DNA from: Geobacteraceae bacterium
GTDB taxonomy: Bacteria > Desulfobacterota > Desulfuromonadia > Geobacterales > Pseudopelobacteraceae
Direction of reading: 5' to 3'
DNA: 51,498 nucleotides
Assembly: GCA_025355325.1 (NCBI GenBank)
Contig: JANXZX010000221.1
Location: 1 to 51,498 of the forward strand
Positions within the stretch are counted from its first letter, which is position 1. Each line of letters begins with the position of its first letter. The notes beneath the pieces were generated by a model. The model made no database searches. It was given only the letters and a program-made list of their open reading frames with translations, and had not been told where the DNA came from. A program made the translations under genes and the position numbers. Shown one piece after another: positions 43,950-51,498 of this stretch.

Positions 43950-46043
43950 TCAAAACCGGTATGACACCGTCGTCATGCACGAAATTCCCTCCCGGGGGAA
44001 GTCACCCGGCACCCTTTTGAGCGCTCCGGAGGTATCGGGATCGCTGTAGCGCGTATCCAGAAGGTTATACACCGCTCCCCGGATCTCAAGCGTCTTGTAA
44101 AAATTTTTCAGAGTCGCAGAAAGATCGATTGTCGCATACGACGGAGAATCCGCTCTGGTATCTCCTGTATCGCGCGGTCGCGGGCCGATCCAGATCAGAC
44201 CTGCGGTGGTGGTAAAATATTTCACCGGGGTATAGGTGACACTCGCCGATCCACGCTGTGATGGCACATACGGCAAATGCCGGCCGGTGATCGCATTGCG
44301 CGGGTCCTGGTAGGCATAGTTCAGCTTCCAGGAGAACTCCTTGCTGGCGATGCCGTTCGCTCCCAGCTCGATCCCCTGGGTGATGGATGTGCCGGTATTG
44401 TAGTAATGGCCGGTAGTTGAGTTATCAATCGTGATTTGGTCGGTGATGGTGCTGTAGAAATAGTTGGCCTCAACCCCCAGGTAACGGCTGAAACGCCACC
44501 CCACTCCCCCCTCGTAGGTTTCAATGCGCTCCGCTTTGAGGTCCGGATTACCGGACAGTTGCACATTGATGAGATACAGCTCCGCAAACGACGGGGCGCG
44601 AAACGCCTGGCCGTAGAGGATCTTCAGTTCGGCATTGTCGAGGAAGCTCCAGACCAGCGCAGCGCGAGGATTGACGGTGTCACCGAAATCGCTGTAGTGA
44701 TCATAGCGCACCCCGGCGGTCAGGTTGATCTGGTGCGGCAGCTTCCACTCATCCTGCATATAAACTCCCCAGGTCTGACGGGTTGCACTTTTCATCCATG
44801 GAACGACCTCCTGGACGGAGCCGAGATACGCGATGGTTTGCAGATTAAAATTGGTAAGCTGCTGGATCTCATACTGGCGTTGTTGGTCAAAGGAAAAGCC
44901 GGTGATCAGATGGTTGCCGCTAAATGGCTCCCAATCCAACTGCAATTCAGCACCTATAACGTCAAATTTCAACAGCGGTCTCTCAATACCTCCCTGGGGA
45001 AAACTTCCCCGGAAACCGCTTGGGTAAAAGAGAAGGTTCGGGTACTGGTTGTTATAGTCGTACGACACCTTAATATTGGCCGACAGGGTGTCGGTCAGGC
45101 GCTTTTCATACGCCAGTTCTCCCCAGTAGTTGTCGTATTGTACTTCACCGTCCCTGCCGGTCAGGATAAAGGTCCTGCCGATATAGGTGCCCCTTTTTTT
45201 AGTTAAATACTGACCGCGAAACGAGAGGCCGTTATATTCAAGCATCACATAGGCACCGGACTTCTCCGCCTTCAGATTCACAGCCCCGGGTGCCTGGGAA
45301 TAGCGGGCAATCAGGGGGTTGGGGTTAACGGAGAGCGCATCGACCGGCACGGTGAGCTGGGCGCCGTCAGTCCGGTAGTATTCAACGTTGCCCGCCACCC
45401 GCAATTTGTCGCCGATGACCTTGCCGCCGACCATGTTGGCCCTGTATGTACCGAAACTGCCGCCGCCGCTGTTCACCTCCAGGCCGTCGACCTCCTCTGG
45501 AGTGCGGGTAACGATGTTGATGACGGCAACAAAAGCGCTGTTGCCGTACAGTGCCGCGCCCGGTCCGCGAATCACTTCGACCCGGCGGATGCCTTCAATG
45601 GGCAGGTTGGAGGCAAAATTATCCAGGGAACTGCCAAAATAGCTGGCCCTGTTAATCGAGTGCCCGTCAATCAGGACGAGGATTTTTTCGTTAACGGTCG
45701 ACCGGATACCACGCATCTCAACCATATACGGTCCATATTCGCTGATCGAAATACCGATGCCGGGCACCATTTTCAGGACATCGAGCAGGTCTCTCGCCCC
45801 CATGTTCCTGATCTCTTCAGCGGTGATTACGGTGGCGATGGCGGGAGCCTTGCGGACGGAGGTGGGGCGCTTGGTGGCGGTAGTGAGTTCCTGCTCTTCG
45901 AAGTATAGGAGCAGATCTTTGTTGTCGGATTGTTCGGCCTGGGCCACAGCCATGTCCGGCGGAATTGCAGGGATCTCCACACCGAATACCGGGGCGGCAA
46001 TCCAGAGGAATGCTACGACTGCGGATGACAGGATATTTATCAT
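43950..46043 (-). CDS. TonB-dependent outer-membrane receptor (copy 2)
   Basis: The 697-residue paralogue of copy 1 has a signal peptide, LLLYFEEQELTTATKRPT, plug (VITAEEIRNMGARDLLDVLK; VEVIRGPGAALYGNSAFV) and a barrel with long shared segments (LPHQI.LTAGVRYDHYSDFGDTVNPR), ending in SYRF. The first 120 residues of the mature proteins are most alike while loops differ, so the two probably share TonB and partners but bind different ligands. The 149-nt gap upstream, to the PAS hybrid kinase, carries its promoter or leader; no motif was recognised there. Confidence 0.93.
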   Translation of the reverse strand: MINILSSAVVAFLWIAAPVFGVEIPAIPPDMAVAQAEQSDNKDLLLYFEEQELTTATKRPTSVRKAPAIATVITAEEIRNMGARDLLDVLKMVPGIGISISEYGPYMVEMRGIRSTVNEKILVLIDGHSINRASYFGSSLDNFASNLPIEGIRRVEVIRGPGAALYGNSAFVAVINIVTRTPEEVDGLEVNSGGGSFGTYRANMVGGKVIGDKLRVAGNVEYYRTDGAQLTVPVDALSVNPNPLIARYSQAPGAVNLKAEKSGAYVMLEYNGLSFRGQYLTKKRGTYIGRTFILTGRDGEVQYDNYWGELAYEKRLTDTLSANIKVSYDYNNQYPNLLFYPSGFRGSFPQGGIERPLLKFDVIGAELQLDWEPFSGNHLITGFSFDQQRQYEIQQLTNFNLQTIAYLGSVQEVVPWMKSATRQTWGVYMQDEWKLPHQINLTAGVRYDHYSDFGDTVNPRAALVWSFLDNAELKILYGQAFRAPSFAELYLINVQLSGNPDLKAERIETYEGGVGWRFSRYLGVEANYFYSTITDQITIDNSTTGHYYNTGTSITQGIELGANGIASKEFSWKLNYAYQDPRNAITGRHLPYVPSQRGSASVTYTPVKYFTTTAGLIWIGPRPRDTGDTRADSPSYATIDLSATLKNFYKTLEIRGAVYNLLDTRYSDPDTSGALKRVPGDFPREGISCMTTVSYRF

Positions 46044-46192
46044 TGAGATATCCTCCTTACGAACTTCCGAGGTATGCTGTGGCTATGAACCGTTTAGAAT
46101 GCCTATTATTTAAGTCTCCCTTTCAAATCCATCCAATGTTACGAGGGTCGATTATTTGTTCTACAAAAAAGTATTCAAATGTGCCGCCGAAT

Positions 46193-48169
46193 TCACTCTG
46201 TCTTTTCCAGCAGGTTCAGCAGTTTTTCATACTCCAGATTTTCAGCCAACCCTTTAAGAGCATTGCCAATAGCCGGAACAGACACCGTAATCTTATTAGT
46301 TACAACCTTTGTTTGAGCGATATCCAGAGCAAGAACGGCACGGCGTAACTCGTCGAGCAGTTCCCGGGGCACTTCGTTTTTCAAGTGGTGCGGTGTAATC
46401 TCTTCACCGTCCACGAGCAGTTGTTCATCGTGCGCCACATTGCCATAAAGATATTTGAGCCCAAGGGCCCGCGACATCACGTCAAATATTTCGTACTCAC
46501 GGAACGGCTTGCTGATAAAATCATCAAATCCGGCTGTCATGATTGACTCGCGATCCTCGACCATGCCACTGGCGGTCAAGGCGGCGATGATTATTGATTT
46601 GCCCCACTCGCTTCCCTTGATCAGCCGGGTTGCCTCCATGCCGTCCATTACCGGCATACGGACATCCATCCAGATGAAATGAGGGTGCCACTCCGCCGCA
46701 ATATCAAGAGCCTCCTTTCCATTACCCACCGCCCGCACCTCAAAACCGGTCATAGTAAGAAGCTGAACCAGCAGAGTACTGCTGTCAGGCATATCCTCCG
46801 CAACCAGAATACGCGGGATAGCCTGCCCCGGAGCAAGGCAGCGGACTTCCGTCCGGTAGAGGGCTTTCTTCAGTTTGGGCTCTTTTCCTTTCCGAACGGC
46901 AATATCAATCAGGAACGTGCTCCCTTTACCTAAAATACTGGTAAGAGAAATATCGCCTCCCAGCATGCGGGCGTAATTACTGCTAATCGCTATCCCGAGA
47001 CCGGAACCGCCATTGATGTGCTTGCAGGTTGTCACCTGTTCAAACGGCTGAAACACCCTTTCAATATCTGACTTATTTATGCCCGGTCCGGTATCCTCCA
47101 CCTCGATCAGTAGACGCGCATCGACCATACCCTCACTTTTTACCGAAGCCCGTAAGCATACTTCACCCTGGGCAGTAAATTTGATGGCATTGTCCACAAT
47201 ATTTACAAGTATCTGACGCAGCTTCCCTTCATCCGTTTCCACATAGGGGGGCAGTTCATCTAACCCGGCCAAAGTGAACTTCAGCTTCTTTGCACTCGCC
47301 TTAAGTTGGAACATTGAATAAATATTTTTTAAAGTTATTCGGGGACAGAAGTTGGACAGTTCAACTGAGATCTGTTGTGCTTCGATACGGGATATCTCCA
47401 GCACATTGTTGATCAGGGAGAGCAGATGATCGCCACTGCGATTGATTGTAGTCAGAAACTCCATCTGCCGGGAAGTAATAGACGGCTCTCTCAACATCAG
47501 CTGAGAAAAGCCCAGAATTGCATTCAACGGAGTCCGTAACTCATGGCTCATATTTGCCAAAAATATGCTTTTTGCCTTATTGGCAGCCTCCGCCTGTTGT
47601 TGGGCTAGATGTTCGGCTTCAACCCGCTTATGATCAGTTATATCTACGGCAACTCCAAGGTATCCGCTCACGGCTCCATGCTCGTCATTGACAGCGGTAA
47701 CTATCAGATTAACCAGCAACATCGATCCGTCTTTACGAACGTAGGTCCATTCCCGGCTTTCCGCGCCAAAAAGCCGGGCACACTCTATGAATACGGAGAA
47801 TCCGGCGGCCGGATGGCCAAGCTCTTTGCTAAGTAGCCGTGATCGTCCCTCAATTTCAGACATAAGATGAAATGCAAGGAGAGTCTGCTTGCCGACTACC
47901 TCGTCGGCACGGTAACCAAGCATTTTTTCGGCACCGTGATTAAATACCGTGATCAGCCCGTCACAATCAGTTGCGGCAATTGATATCTCGGAGGCGGCAT
48001 CCAGCACAGCCTGTAACTGGTGATTGGCAGCAAACAAATCGGCGCGTGTCTGCTCCAGTTCTTTTATTCTGTGTTGCAGTTCAGAATAAACACTCATCGG
48101 CTCACAATCAGGGCCCATCCCATTGGTCTGTTCTCTAAAACTGATGTTGTCGCCGGACGGAATATCCAC
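46193..48169 (-). CDS. Hybrid histidine kinase PAS-HisKA-HATPase-REC
   Basis: The start is placed at GTG 48169 (DIPSGDNISF) because GAGG lies six bases upstream; TTG 48196 is the alternative. The protein of 658 residues is soluble. It has a coiled coil, a PAS/PAC domain (LQAVLDAASEISIAATD; EWTYVRKDGSMLLV), HisKA with His in [18 protein letters not shown], HATPase (NIVDNAIKFT, DTGPGIN, GSGLGIAI), a receiver with Asp in [13 protein letters not shown] and FISKPFRE, and the shared C-terminal helical tail. It stands first in the TonB-receptor array and is a close paralogue of the kinases at 31762 and 37437. Confidence 0.93.
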   Translation of the reverse strand: MDIPSGDNISFREQTNGMGPDCEPMSVYSELQHRIKELEQTRADLFAANHQLQAVLDAASEISIAATDCDGLITVFNHGAEKMLGYRADEVVGKQTLLAFHLMSEIEGRSRLLSKELGHPAAGFSVFIECARLFGAESREWTYVRKDGSMLLVNLIVTAVNDEHGAVSGYLGVAVDITDHKRVEAEHLAQQQAEAANKAKSIFLANMSHELRTPLNAILGFSQLMLREPSITSRQMEFLTTINRSGDHLLSLINNVLEISRIEAQQISVELSNFCPRITLKNIYSMFQLKASAKKLKFTLAGLDELPPYVETDEGKLRQILVNIVDNAIKFTAQGEVCLRASVKSEGMVDARLLIEVEDTGPGINKSDIERVFQPFEQVTTCKHINGGSGLGIAISSNYARMLGGDISLTSILGKGSTFLIDIAVRKGKEPKLKKALYRTEVRCLAPGQAIPRILVAEDMPDSSTLLVQLLTMTGFEVRAVGNGKEALDIAAEWHPHFIWMDVRMPVMDGMEATRLIKGSEWGKSIIIAALTASGMVEDRESIMTAGFDDFISKPFREYEIFDVMSRALGLKYLYGNVAHDEQLLVDGEEITPHHLKNEVPRELLDELRRAVLALDIAQTKVVTNKITVSVPAIGNALKGLAENLEYEKLLNLLEKTE

Positions 48170-48348
48170 AGAGCACCTCACTGTTTTATAAATCAAGTGG
48201 CAGTAGCAGGTTCAGGCCGGATGCCGTAACGTATCCCCTTGAATCAGCCTTGTATCGGGCTCTGCCGGAGCAGTTTGACAATCCGCATACAAAACATAAG
48301 GCATCCAATGCTATATAACATTGTTACAGTTTAAGACTTAAAATCATA

Positions 48349-48375
48349 ATAATTTATCTATGATAATTTATCTAT
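48349..48375. repeat. Tandem direct repeat in an AT-rich leader
   Basis: ATAATTTATCTAT occurs twice (48349-48361 and 48363-48375) at a 14-nt period, within an AT-rich stretch (about 48330-48430) between the trmL end and the PAS hybrid kinase start. This 270-nt gap holds no gene that I can see. It is the probable promoter region of the kinase and receptor array. Confidence 0.4.
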
Positions 48376-48439
48376 TATTATTTTCTATATTGATATTTTT
48401 ATATTTTGATTTCTATATGATAACTTATTCAGGCGGGTA

Positions 48440-48904
48440 TCACTCAAGCCTCCCTGATTGGCGTAACGCCTCATATAACACTATACCAACCGAGGTAGAG
48501 AGGTTAAGGCTGCGAACATTTCCGGACAACATCGGAATGGTGAAGGAGGTGTCAGGGTTGGCGTTCAGGAGTTCTTCAGGCAAGCCTTTGGTCTCCTTGC
48601 CGAAGACGATGTAATCTCCCGGCCGAAACCCGGCAGAAAAATAACTTTGTTTCACCTTGGTACTCAGATAGAAAAACCGCTCTCCCGGCACAGCAGCCTG
48701 CAGCGTTTCAAGATCAGGCCACCGTTTAAGGGCAACAAACTCCCAATAGTCGAGACCTGCCCGCTTGAGATAGCGGTCGTCGAGGGAAAAGCCGAGCTGG
48801 CCGACCAGATGTAGAACCGTTCCGGTGGCAGCACACAATCGGGCAATATTGCCGGTGTTGGGAGGGATTTCGGGTTCGATTAGTACGATATTAAATGGTT
48901 TCAT
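48440..48904 (-). CDS. trmL: tRNA (cytidine(34)-2'-O)-methyltransferase TrmL
   Basis: TrmL methylates the wobble ribose of leucine tRNAs. The 154-residue SPOUT protein has NIVLIEPEIPPNTGNIARLC at the N-terminus, and the knot motifs VFGKETKGLPEELL and IPMLSGNVRSLNLSTSVGI. The start is ATG 48904 (MKPF); the open frame runs far upstream through serA antisense, but family length and alignment fix this start. Monocistronic, divergent from serA. Confidence 0.95.
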   Translation of the reverse strand: MKPFNIVLIEPEIPPNTGNIARLCAATGTVLHLVGQLGFSLDDRYLKRAGLDYWEFVALKRWPDLETLQAAVPGERFFYLSTKVKQSYFSAGFRPGDYIVFGKETKGLPEELLNANPDTSFTIPMLSGNVRSLNLSTSVGIVLYEALRQSGRLE

Positions 48905-49006
48905 GGTTGAAACGTATACCATTATTAGCGGCTCCCATGCTTGCATTTTTTTCTCCGCAGGGCTATTGTACGGGATCAAAATTCCACCACAACTGGAGAT
49001 TCGGTC

Positions 49007-50632
49007 ATGAAAATTATTGTAACTGATGAAGTTTCGGCAGAGGGTCTGGCGCTCCTGACTCAGGAGCCACGCATCCAGCTTGACGTAAAGCTTGGCTTGA
49101 AGAAAGAGGAGTTGCTGGCCGTAATCGGCAATTATGATGTTATCATCACCCGCAGCGGCACGACCGTGGACAAGGCGCTTCTTGATGCGGCGCCGCGCCT
49201 TAAAATGGTTGCCCGTGCGGGAGTTGGCATTGACAATGTCGATGTTGACTACGCCAGTTCGAAGGGTGTCATTGTTGTTAACGCACCGTTCGGCAACACC
49301 AACAGTGCCGCAGAGCATACCATGGCACTGCTGCTTTCCTACTGTCGCAACGTCCCGGTTGCAAACAACAGCCTGAAAGCGGGCGAGTGGAAACGTGCCC
49401 CCTTTACCGGCATTGAACTGAAGGGAAAAATTGCCGGAGTAATCGGCATCGGCAAGGTCGGCGGACGTGTCGCCACCCGCCTGAAAGCATTTGAATGCGA
49501 GGTTCTGGCCTGTGATCCGTACATTTCCGTCAAGCGGGCCCACGATCTGGGAGTCAAGCTGGTATCCCACGACGAGATCTACAAAAACTGCGACGTCATC
49601 ACCGTGCACACTCCTCTGAATGAAGAAACCAAGGGGATGATCGGCCCTCGCGAGTTCGGCCTTATGAAAAGCGGCGTCATCATCCTGAATGTAGCGCGCG
49701 GCGGCATCATCGAGGAACAGGCCATGCTCGACAACCTCAGCTCCGGCAAGGTACTCGGCGGCGCATTCGATGTCTGGAGTGAGGAACCTCCTGCCACCGA
49801 AACCCTCAAAAAGCTGATCGGCCACAAAAACCTGGTCGTCACCCCGCATCTGGGAGCCAACACTTTTGAAGCACAGGTCAACGTCGCCATAGATGTATCA
49901 AAGGAAATCATAAACTACCTTGATGACAAACCACTTGAAAATGCCGTGAATATTCCCCGCTTTGATTTGGCTCTAATGGATCAGATGCGGCCATTCCTCA
50001 ATCTGATGAGCGTTATCTGCGATTTCGGGGTTCAGCTGGTTGATACAAATCTGGAAAAAGTTACCTTCGGTTTTAGTGGAGCAATCGCCCACTATGACTG
50101 TTCACCGCTTGCCGTATGCGGTCTTTCCGCACTGCTGAACCGCAAAGTTGATCAGGATGTCAATATGGTCAACGCCTCGTTAATTGCAGAACAGATGGGC
50201 ATTGTCGTTGAAGAAACCAAATCCACCCAGTCCGATGCATTTTCCAATGTCATTACCCTTACCCTTGAAGGCCAGGGCAAGCGGCGCCTCGTTGCCGGCA
50301 CTCTCTTTGAAGGGCAGCCGCGCATTGTCCGTTTGCGCAACTACATAATGGACTTTGCCCCTGACGAGCATATGCTGCTGCTGAATTATGAAGACCGTCC
50401 CGGCATGATCGGAAAAATCGGTACCATCATGGGACAACATGAAATCAACATCGCATCTATGAACCTGGGACGCAGTGAAAAGAAAGGCGAGGCGATGGTC
50501 ATCCTGTCGCTTGATTCGCCGGTGCCTGCCCCTGTTGTGGAGGAGCTTCGCGCCGCGACCGAAGCATCTTTCATCCGGGCCCTCAAAATGAGAAGTGGCG
50601 CCTGCACCCGAAACTGCGGCTGCGGTCTGTAA
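49007..50632 (+). CDS. serA: D-3-phosphoglycerate dehydrogenase
   Basis: SerA oxidises 3-phosphoglycerate in the first step of serine synthesis. The 541-residue long-form enzyme starts at ATG 49007 with GGAG upstream. It has the substrate domain, the NAD-binding motif GVIGIGKVGGRVA, catalytic Arg/Glu/His regions (NVARGGIIEEQAM, VTPHLGANT), an intervening domain and a C-terminal ACT domain (LLNYEDRPGMIGKIG), the usual site of serine feedback. The protein ends unusually in a Cys-rich tail, SGACTRNCGCGL. lgt follows after 17 nt. Confidence 0.97.
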   Translation: MKIIVTDEVSAEGLALLTQEPRIQLDVKLGLKKEELLAVIGNYDVIITRSGTTVDKALLDAAPRLKMVARAGVGIDNVDVDYASSKGVIVVNAPFGNTNSAAEHTMALLLSYCRNVPVANNSLKAGEWKRAPFTGIELKGKIAGVIGIGKVGGRVATRLKAFECEVLACDPYISVKRAHDLGVKLVSHDEIYKNCDVITVHTPLNEETKGMIGPREFGLMKSGVIILNVARGGIIEEQAMLDNLSSGKVLGGAFDVWSEEPPATETLKKLIGHKNLVVTPHLGANTFEAQVNVAIDVSKEIINYLDDKPLENAVNIPRFDLALMDQMRPFLNLMSVICDFGVQLVDTNLEKVTFGFSGAIAHYDCSPLAVCGLSALLNRKVDQDVNMVNASLIAEQMGIVVEETKSTQSDAFSNVITLTLEGQGKRRLVAGTLFEGQPRIVRLRNYIMDFAPDEHMLLLNYEDRPGMIGKIGTIMGQHEINIASMNLGRSEKKGEAMVILSLDSPVPAPVVEELRAATEASFIRALKMRSGACTRNCGCGL

Positions 50633-50649
50633 CGGAAGTACATGCTTTC

Positions 50650-51432
50650 ATGAATTTTCCGCATATTGATCCAGTTTTCCTGAGCATCGGCCCGCTCCAG
50701 TTTCGCTGGTACGGGCTGATGTACGTTTTCTCCTTTATCGCAACCTACTTTATTATTCGTTCTGAAGCCGAGCGCAGAAAACTCCCGCTGACAAAAGATG
50801 ATGTCGCCGATCTGGTTTTTTACGGCGCCATGGGTGTCGTGCTCGGTGGACGCATCGGCTATATCCTGTTCTACAATCTCGGTTTTTATCTGGCCAACCC
50901 GCTCAAACTCCTTGCCGTCTGGGAAGGCGGCATGTCGTTCCACGGCGGGTTCCTGGGAGTCGGTGTAGCCTTCCTGCTGTTCTCTCGCCGCAAGAAGATA
51001 CCATTCCTGACATTGTTTGATTTTGCAGGGCTCTGTTCTCCGGTCGGCCTGGGACTCGGGAGAATCGGCAACTTCATCAACGGAGAATTATACGGCAGGG
51101 CAACCGATGTTCCATGGGGAATAATATTTCCGGGTAGTGATGGCGTTCCACGGCATCCGTCCCAACTCTACGAAGCGTTTCTGGAAGGTTTTGTCCTTTT
51201 TTTCATCGTACGCATAATGTCACGCAGGTATCCGGCAACCGGCATTGCTGGCTGTTCATTCGTTGCCGGATATGGACTTTTTCGCTTCATTGTTGAGTTT
51301 TTCAGACAGCCCGACGCCCAGTTAGGCTTTCTTTTCAGCATCTTCTCCATGGGGCAGCTGCTCAGTCTGCCAATGTTCCTGGCAGGAAGTTTCCTCGTGT
51401 ACCGGCTCGCCCAGCAACGCACAAAACCATAA
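50650..51432 (+). CDS. lgt: Prolipoprotein diacylglyceryl transferase
   Basis: Lgt transfers diacylglycerol from phosphatidylglycerol to the lipobox Cys of prolipoproteins in the inner membrane. The 260-residue protein has about seven membrane helices, the FRWYGLMYV N-terminal motif, GGMSFHGGFLG with the essential His, the PROSITE-type signature GRIGNFINGELYG, and RHPSQLYEAF. Length is normal. It is coupled to serA by a 17-nt gap. A palindromic repeat begins 30 nt after the stop and runs off the window. Confidence 0.97.
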   Translation: MNFPHIDPVFLSIGPLQFRWYGLMYVFSFIATYFIIRSEAERRKLPLTKDDVADLVFYGAMGVVLGGRIGYILFYNLGFYLANPLKLLAVWEGGMSFHGGFLGVGVAFLLFSRRKKIPFLTLFDFAGLCSPVGLGLGRIGNFINGELYGRATDVPWGIIFPGSDGVPRHPSQLYEAFLEGFVLFFIVRIMSRRYPATGIAGCSFVAGYGLFRFIVEFFRQPDAQLGFLFSIFSMGQLLSLPMFLAGSFLVYRLAQQRTKP

Positions 51433-51462
51433 CCTTTTAGTACGACAGAAATCATAAAAACC

Positions 51463-51498
51463 TCCCCTCCCCTTGCGGGAGGGGATTGAGGGGTGGGG
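51463..51498. repeat. GC-rich palindromic intergenic repeat (copy 5, truncated by window end)
   Basis: CTCCCCTCCCC-TTGC-GGGAGGGG followed by ATTGAGGGGTGGGG, the same ATTGAGGGG flank as the copy at 17804-17880. It follows lgt and could serve as its 3' stem. Confidence 0.6.

Noticed and set aside
48905-49849. Long minus-strand open frame continuous with trmL upstream of its ATG
   Set aside because: It is antisense to serA, has no family features and would give TrmL an impossible 315-residue extension; the TrmL family start is ATG 48904.

Overview
The window reads as a chromosomal segment of a Geobacter-like deltaproteobacterium (Desulfuromonadota). This is inferred from gene content: a NifX/NifB-type fragment beside DraT, a very large non-flagellar chemotaxis cluster with two CheD genes and CheV, a haem c protein of the cytochrome P460 family, a sigma-54 activator, many hybrid kinases, and GC-rich palindromic intergenic repeats. 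No rRNA, tRNA, CRISPR array, prophage or transposase gene was seen.

Layout. 1-1.2 kb (+): end of a NifX/NifB-domain gene, a dispersed repeat, then draT (nitrogenase switch-off by ADP-ribosylation). 1.5-3.9 kb (-): kdsB-pyrG, facing draT across a bidirectional terminator. 4.0-24 kb (-): a chemosensory supercluster. In transcription order it is: sigma-54 activator, FapA/DUF342 protein, MCP, orphan DHp-like protein, P460-type cytochrome, REC-histidine kinase, REC, cytosolic double-tip MCP-like protein, STAS, CheY, CheA, MCP, CheW, CheR, CheD, CheB, CheV, a kinase whose phospho-acceptor His is Asn, and a second CheD. A -24/-12 promoter with helically phased upstream repeats lies before the first MCP, next to the activator gene. 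24-28.7 kb (+): a tightly coupled dCMP deaminase-nrdR-ribD-ribE-ribBA-queH-DUF2905 operon. 28.8-30.5 kb: a short 2[4Fe-4S] ferredoxin (-) and ackA (+). 30.5-48.2 kb (-): truD behind a signalling array made of three related hybrid kinases, an SSS-transporter/kinase fusion with a CbrX-like small membrane protein and a Rcp1-like receiver, and two tandem TonB-receptor/orphan binding-protein modules. 48.4-51.4 kb: trmL (-), serA and lgt (+).

How the parts fit. The chemotaxis cluster has all adaptation enzymes (CheR, CheB, two CheD) but no motor or flagellar structural genes apart from FapA, and no CheC/CheX/CheZ phosphatase. It also carries three unusual parts: a kinase with Asn at the His position, an isolated DHp with Asp at that position, and an MCP-like protein with one intact and one ruined signalling tip. 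The TonB/binding-protein/kinase array looks like an outer-membrane-to-cytoplasm sensing system. It has two receptors, two periplasmic binding proteins without any ABC permease or ATPase, and kinases lacking a DNA-binding output. These two regions are the best candidates for undescribed biology. Functions are from family recognition by eye; no database search was run.
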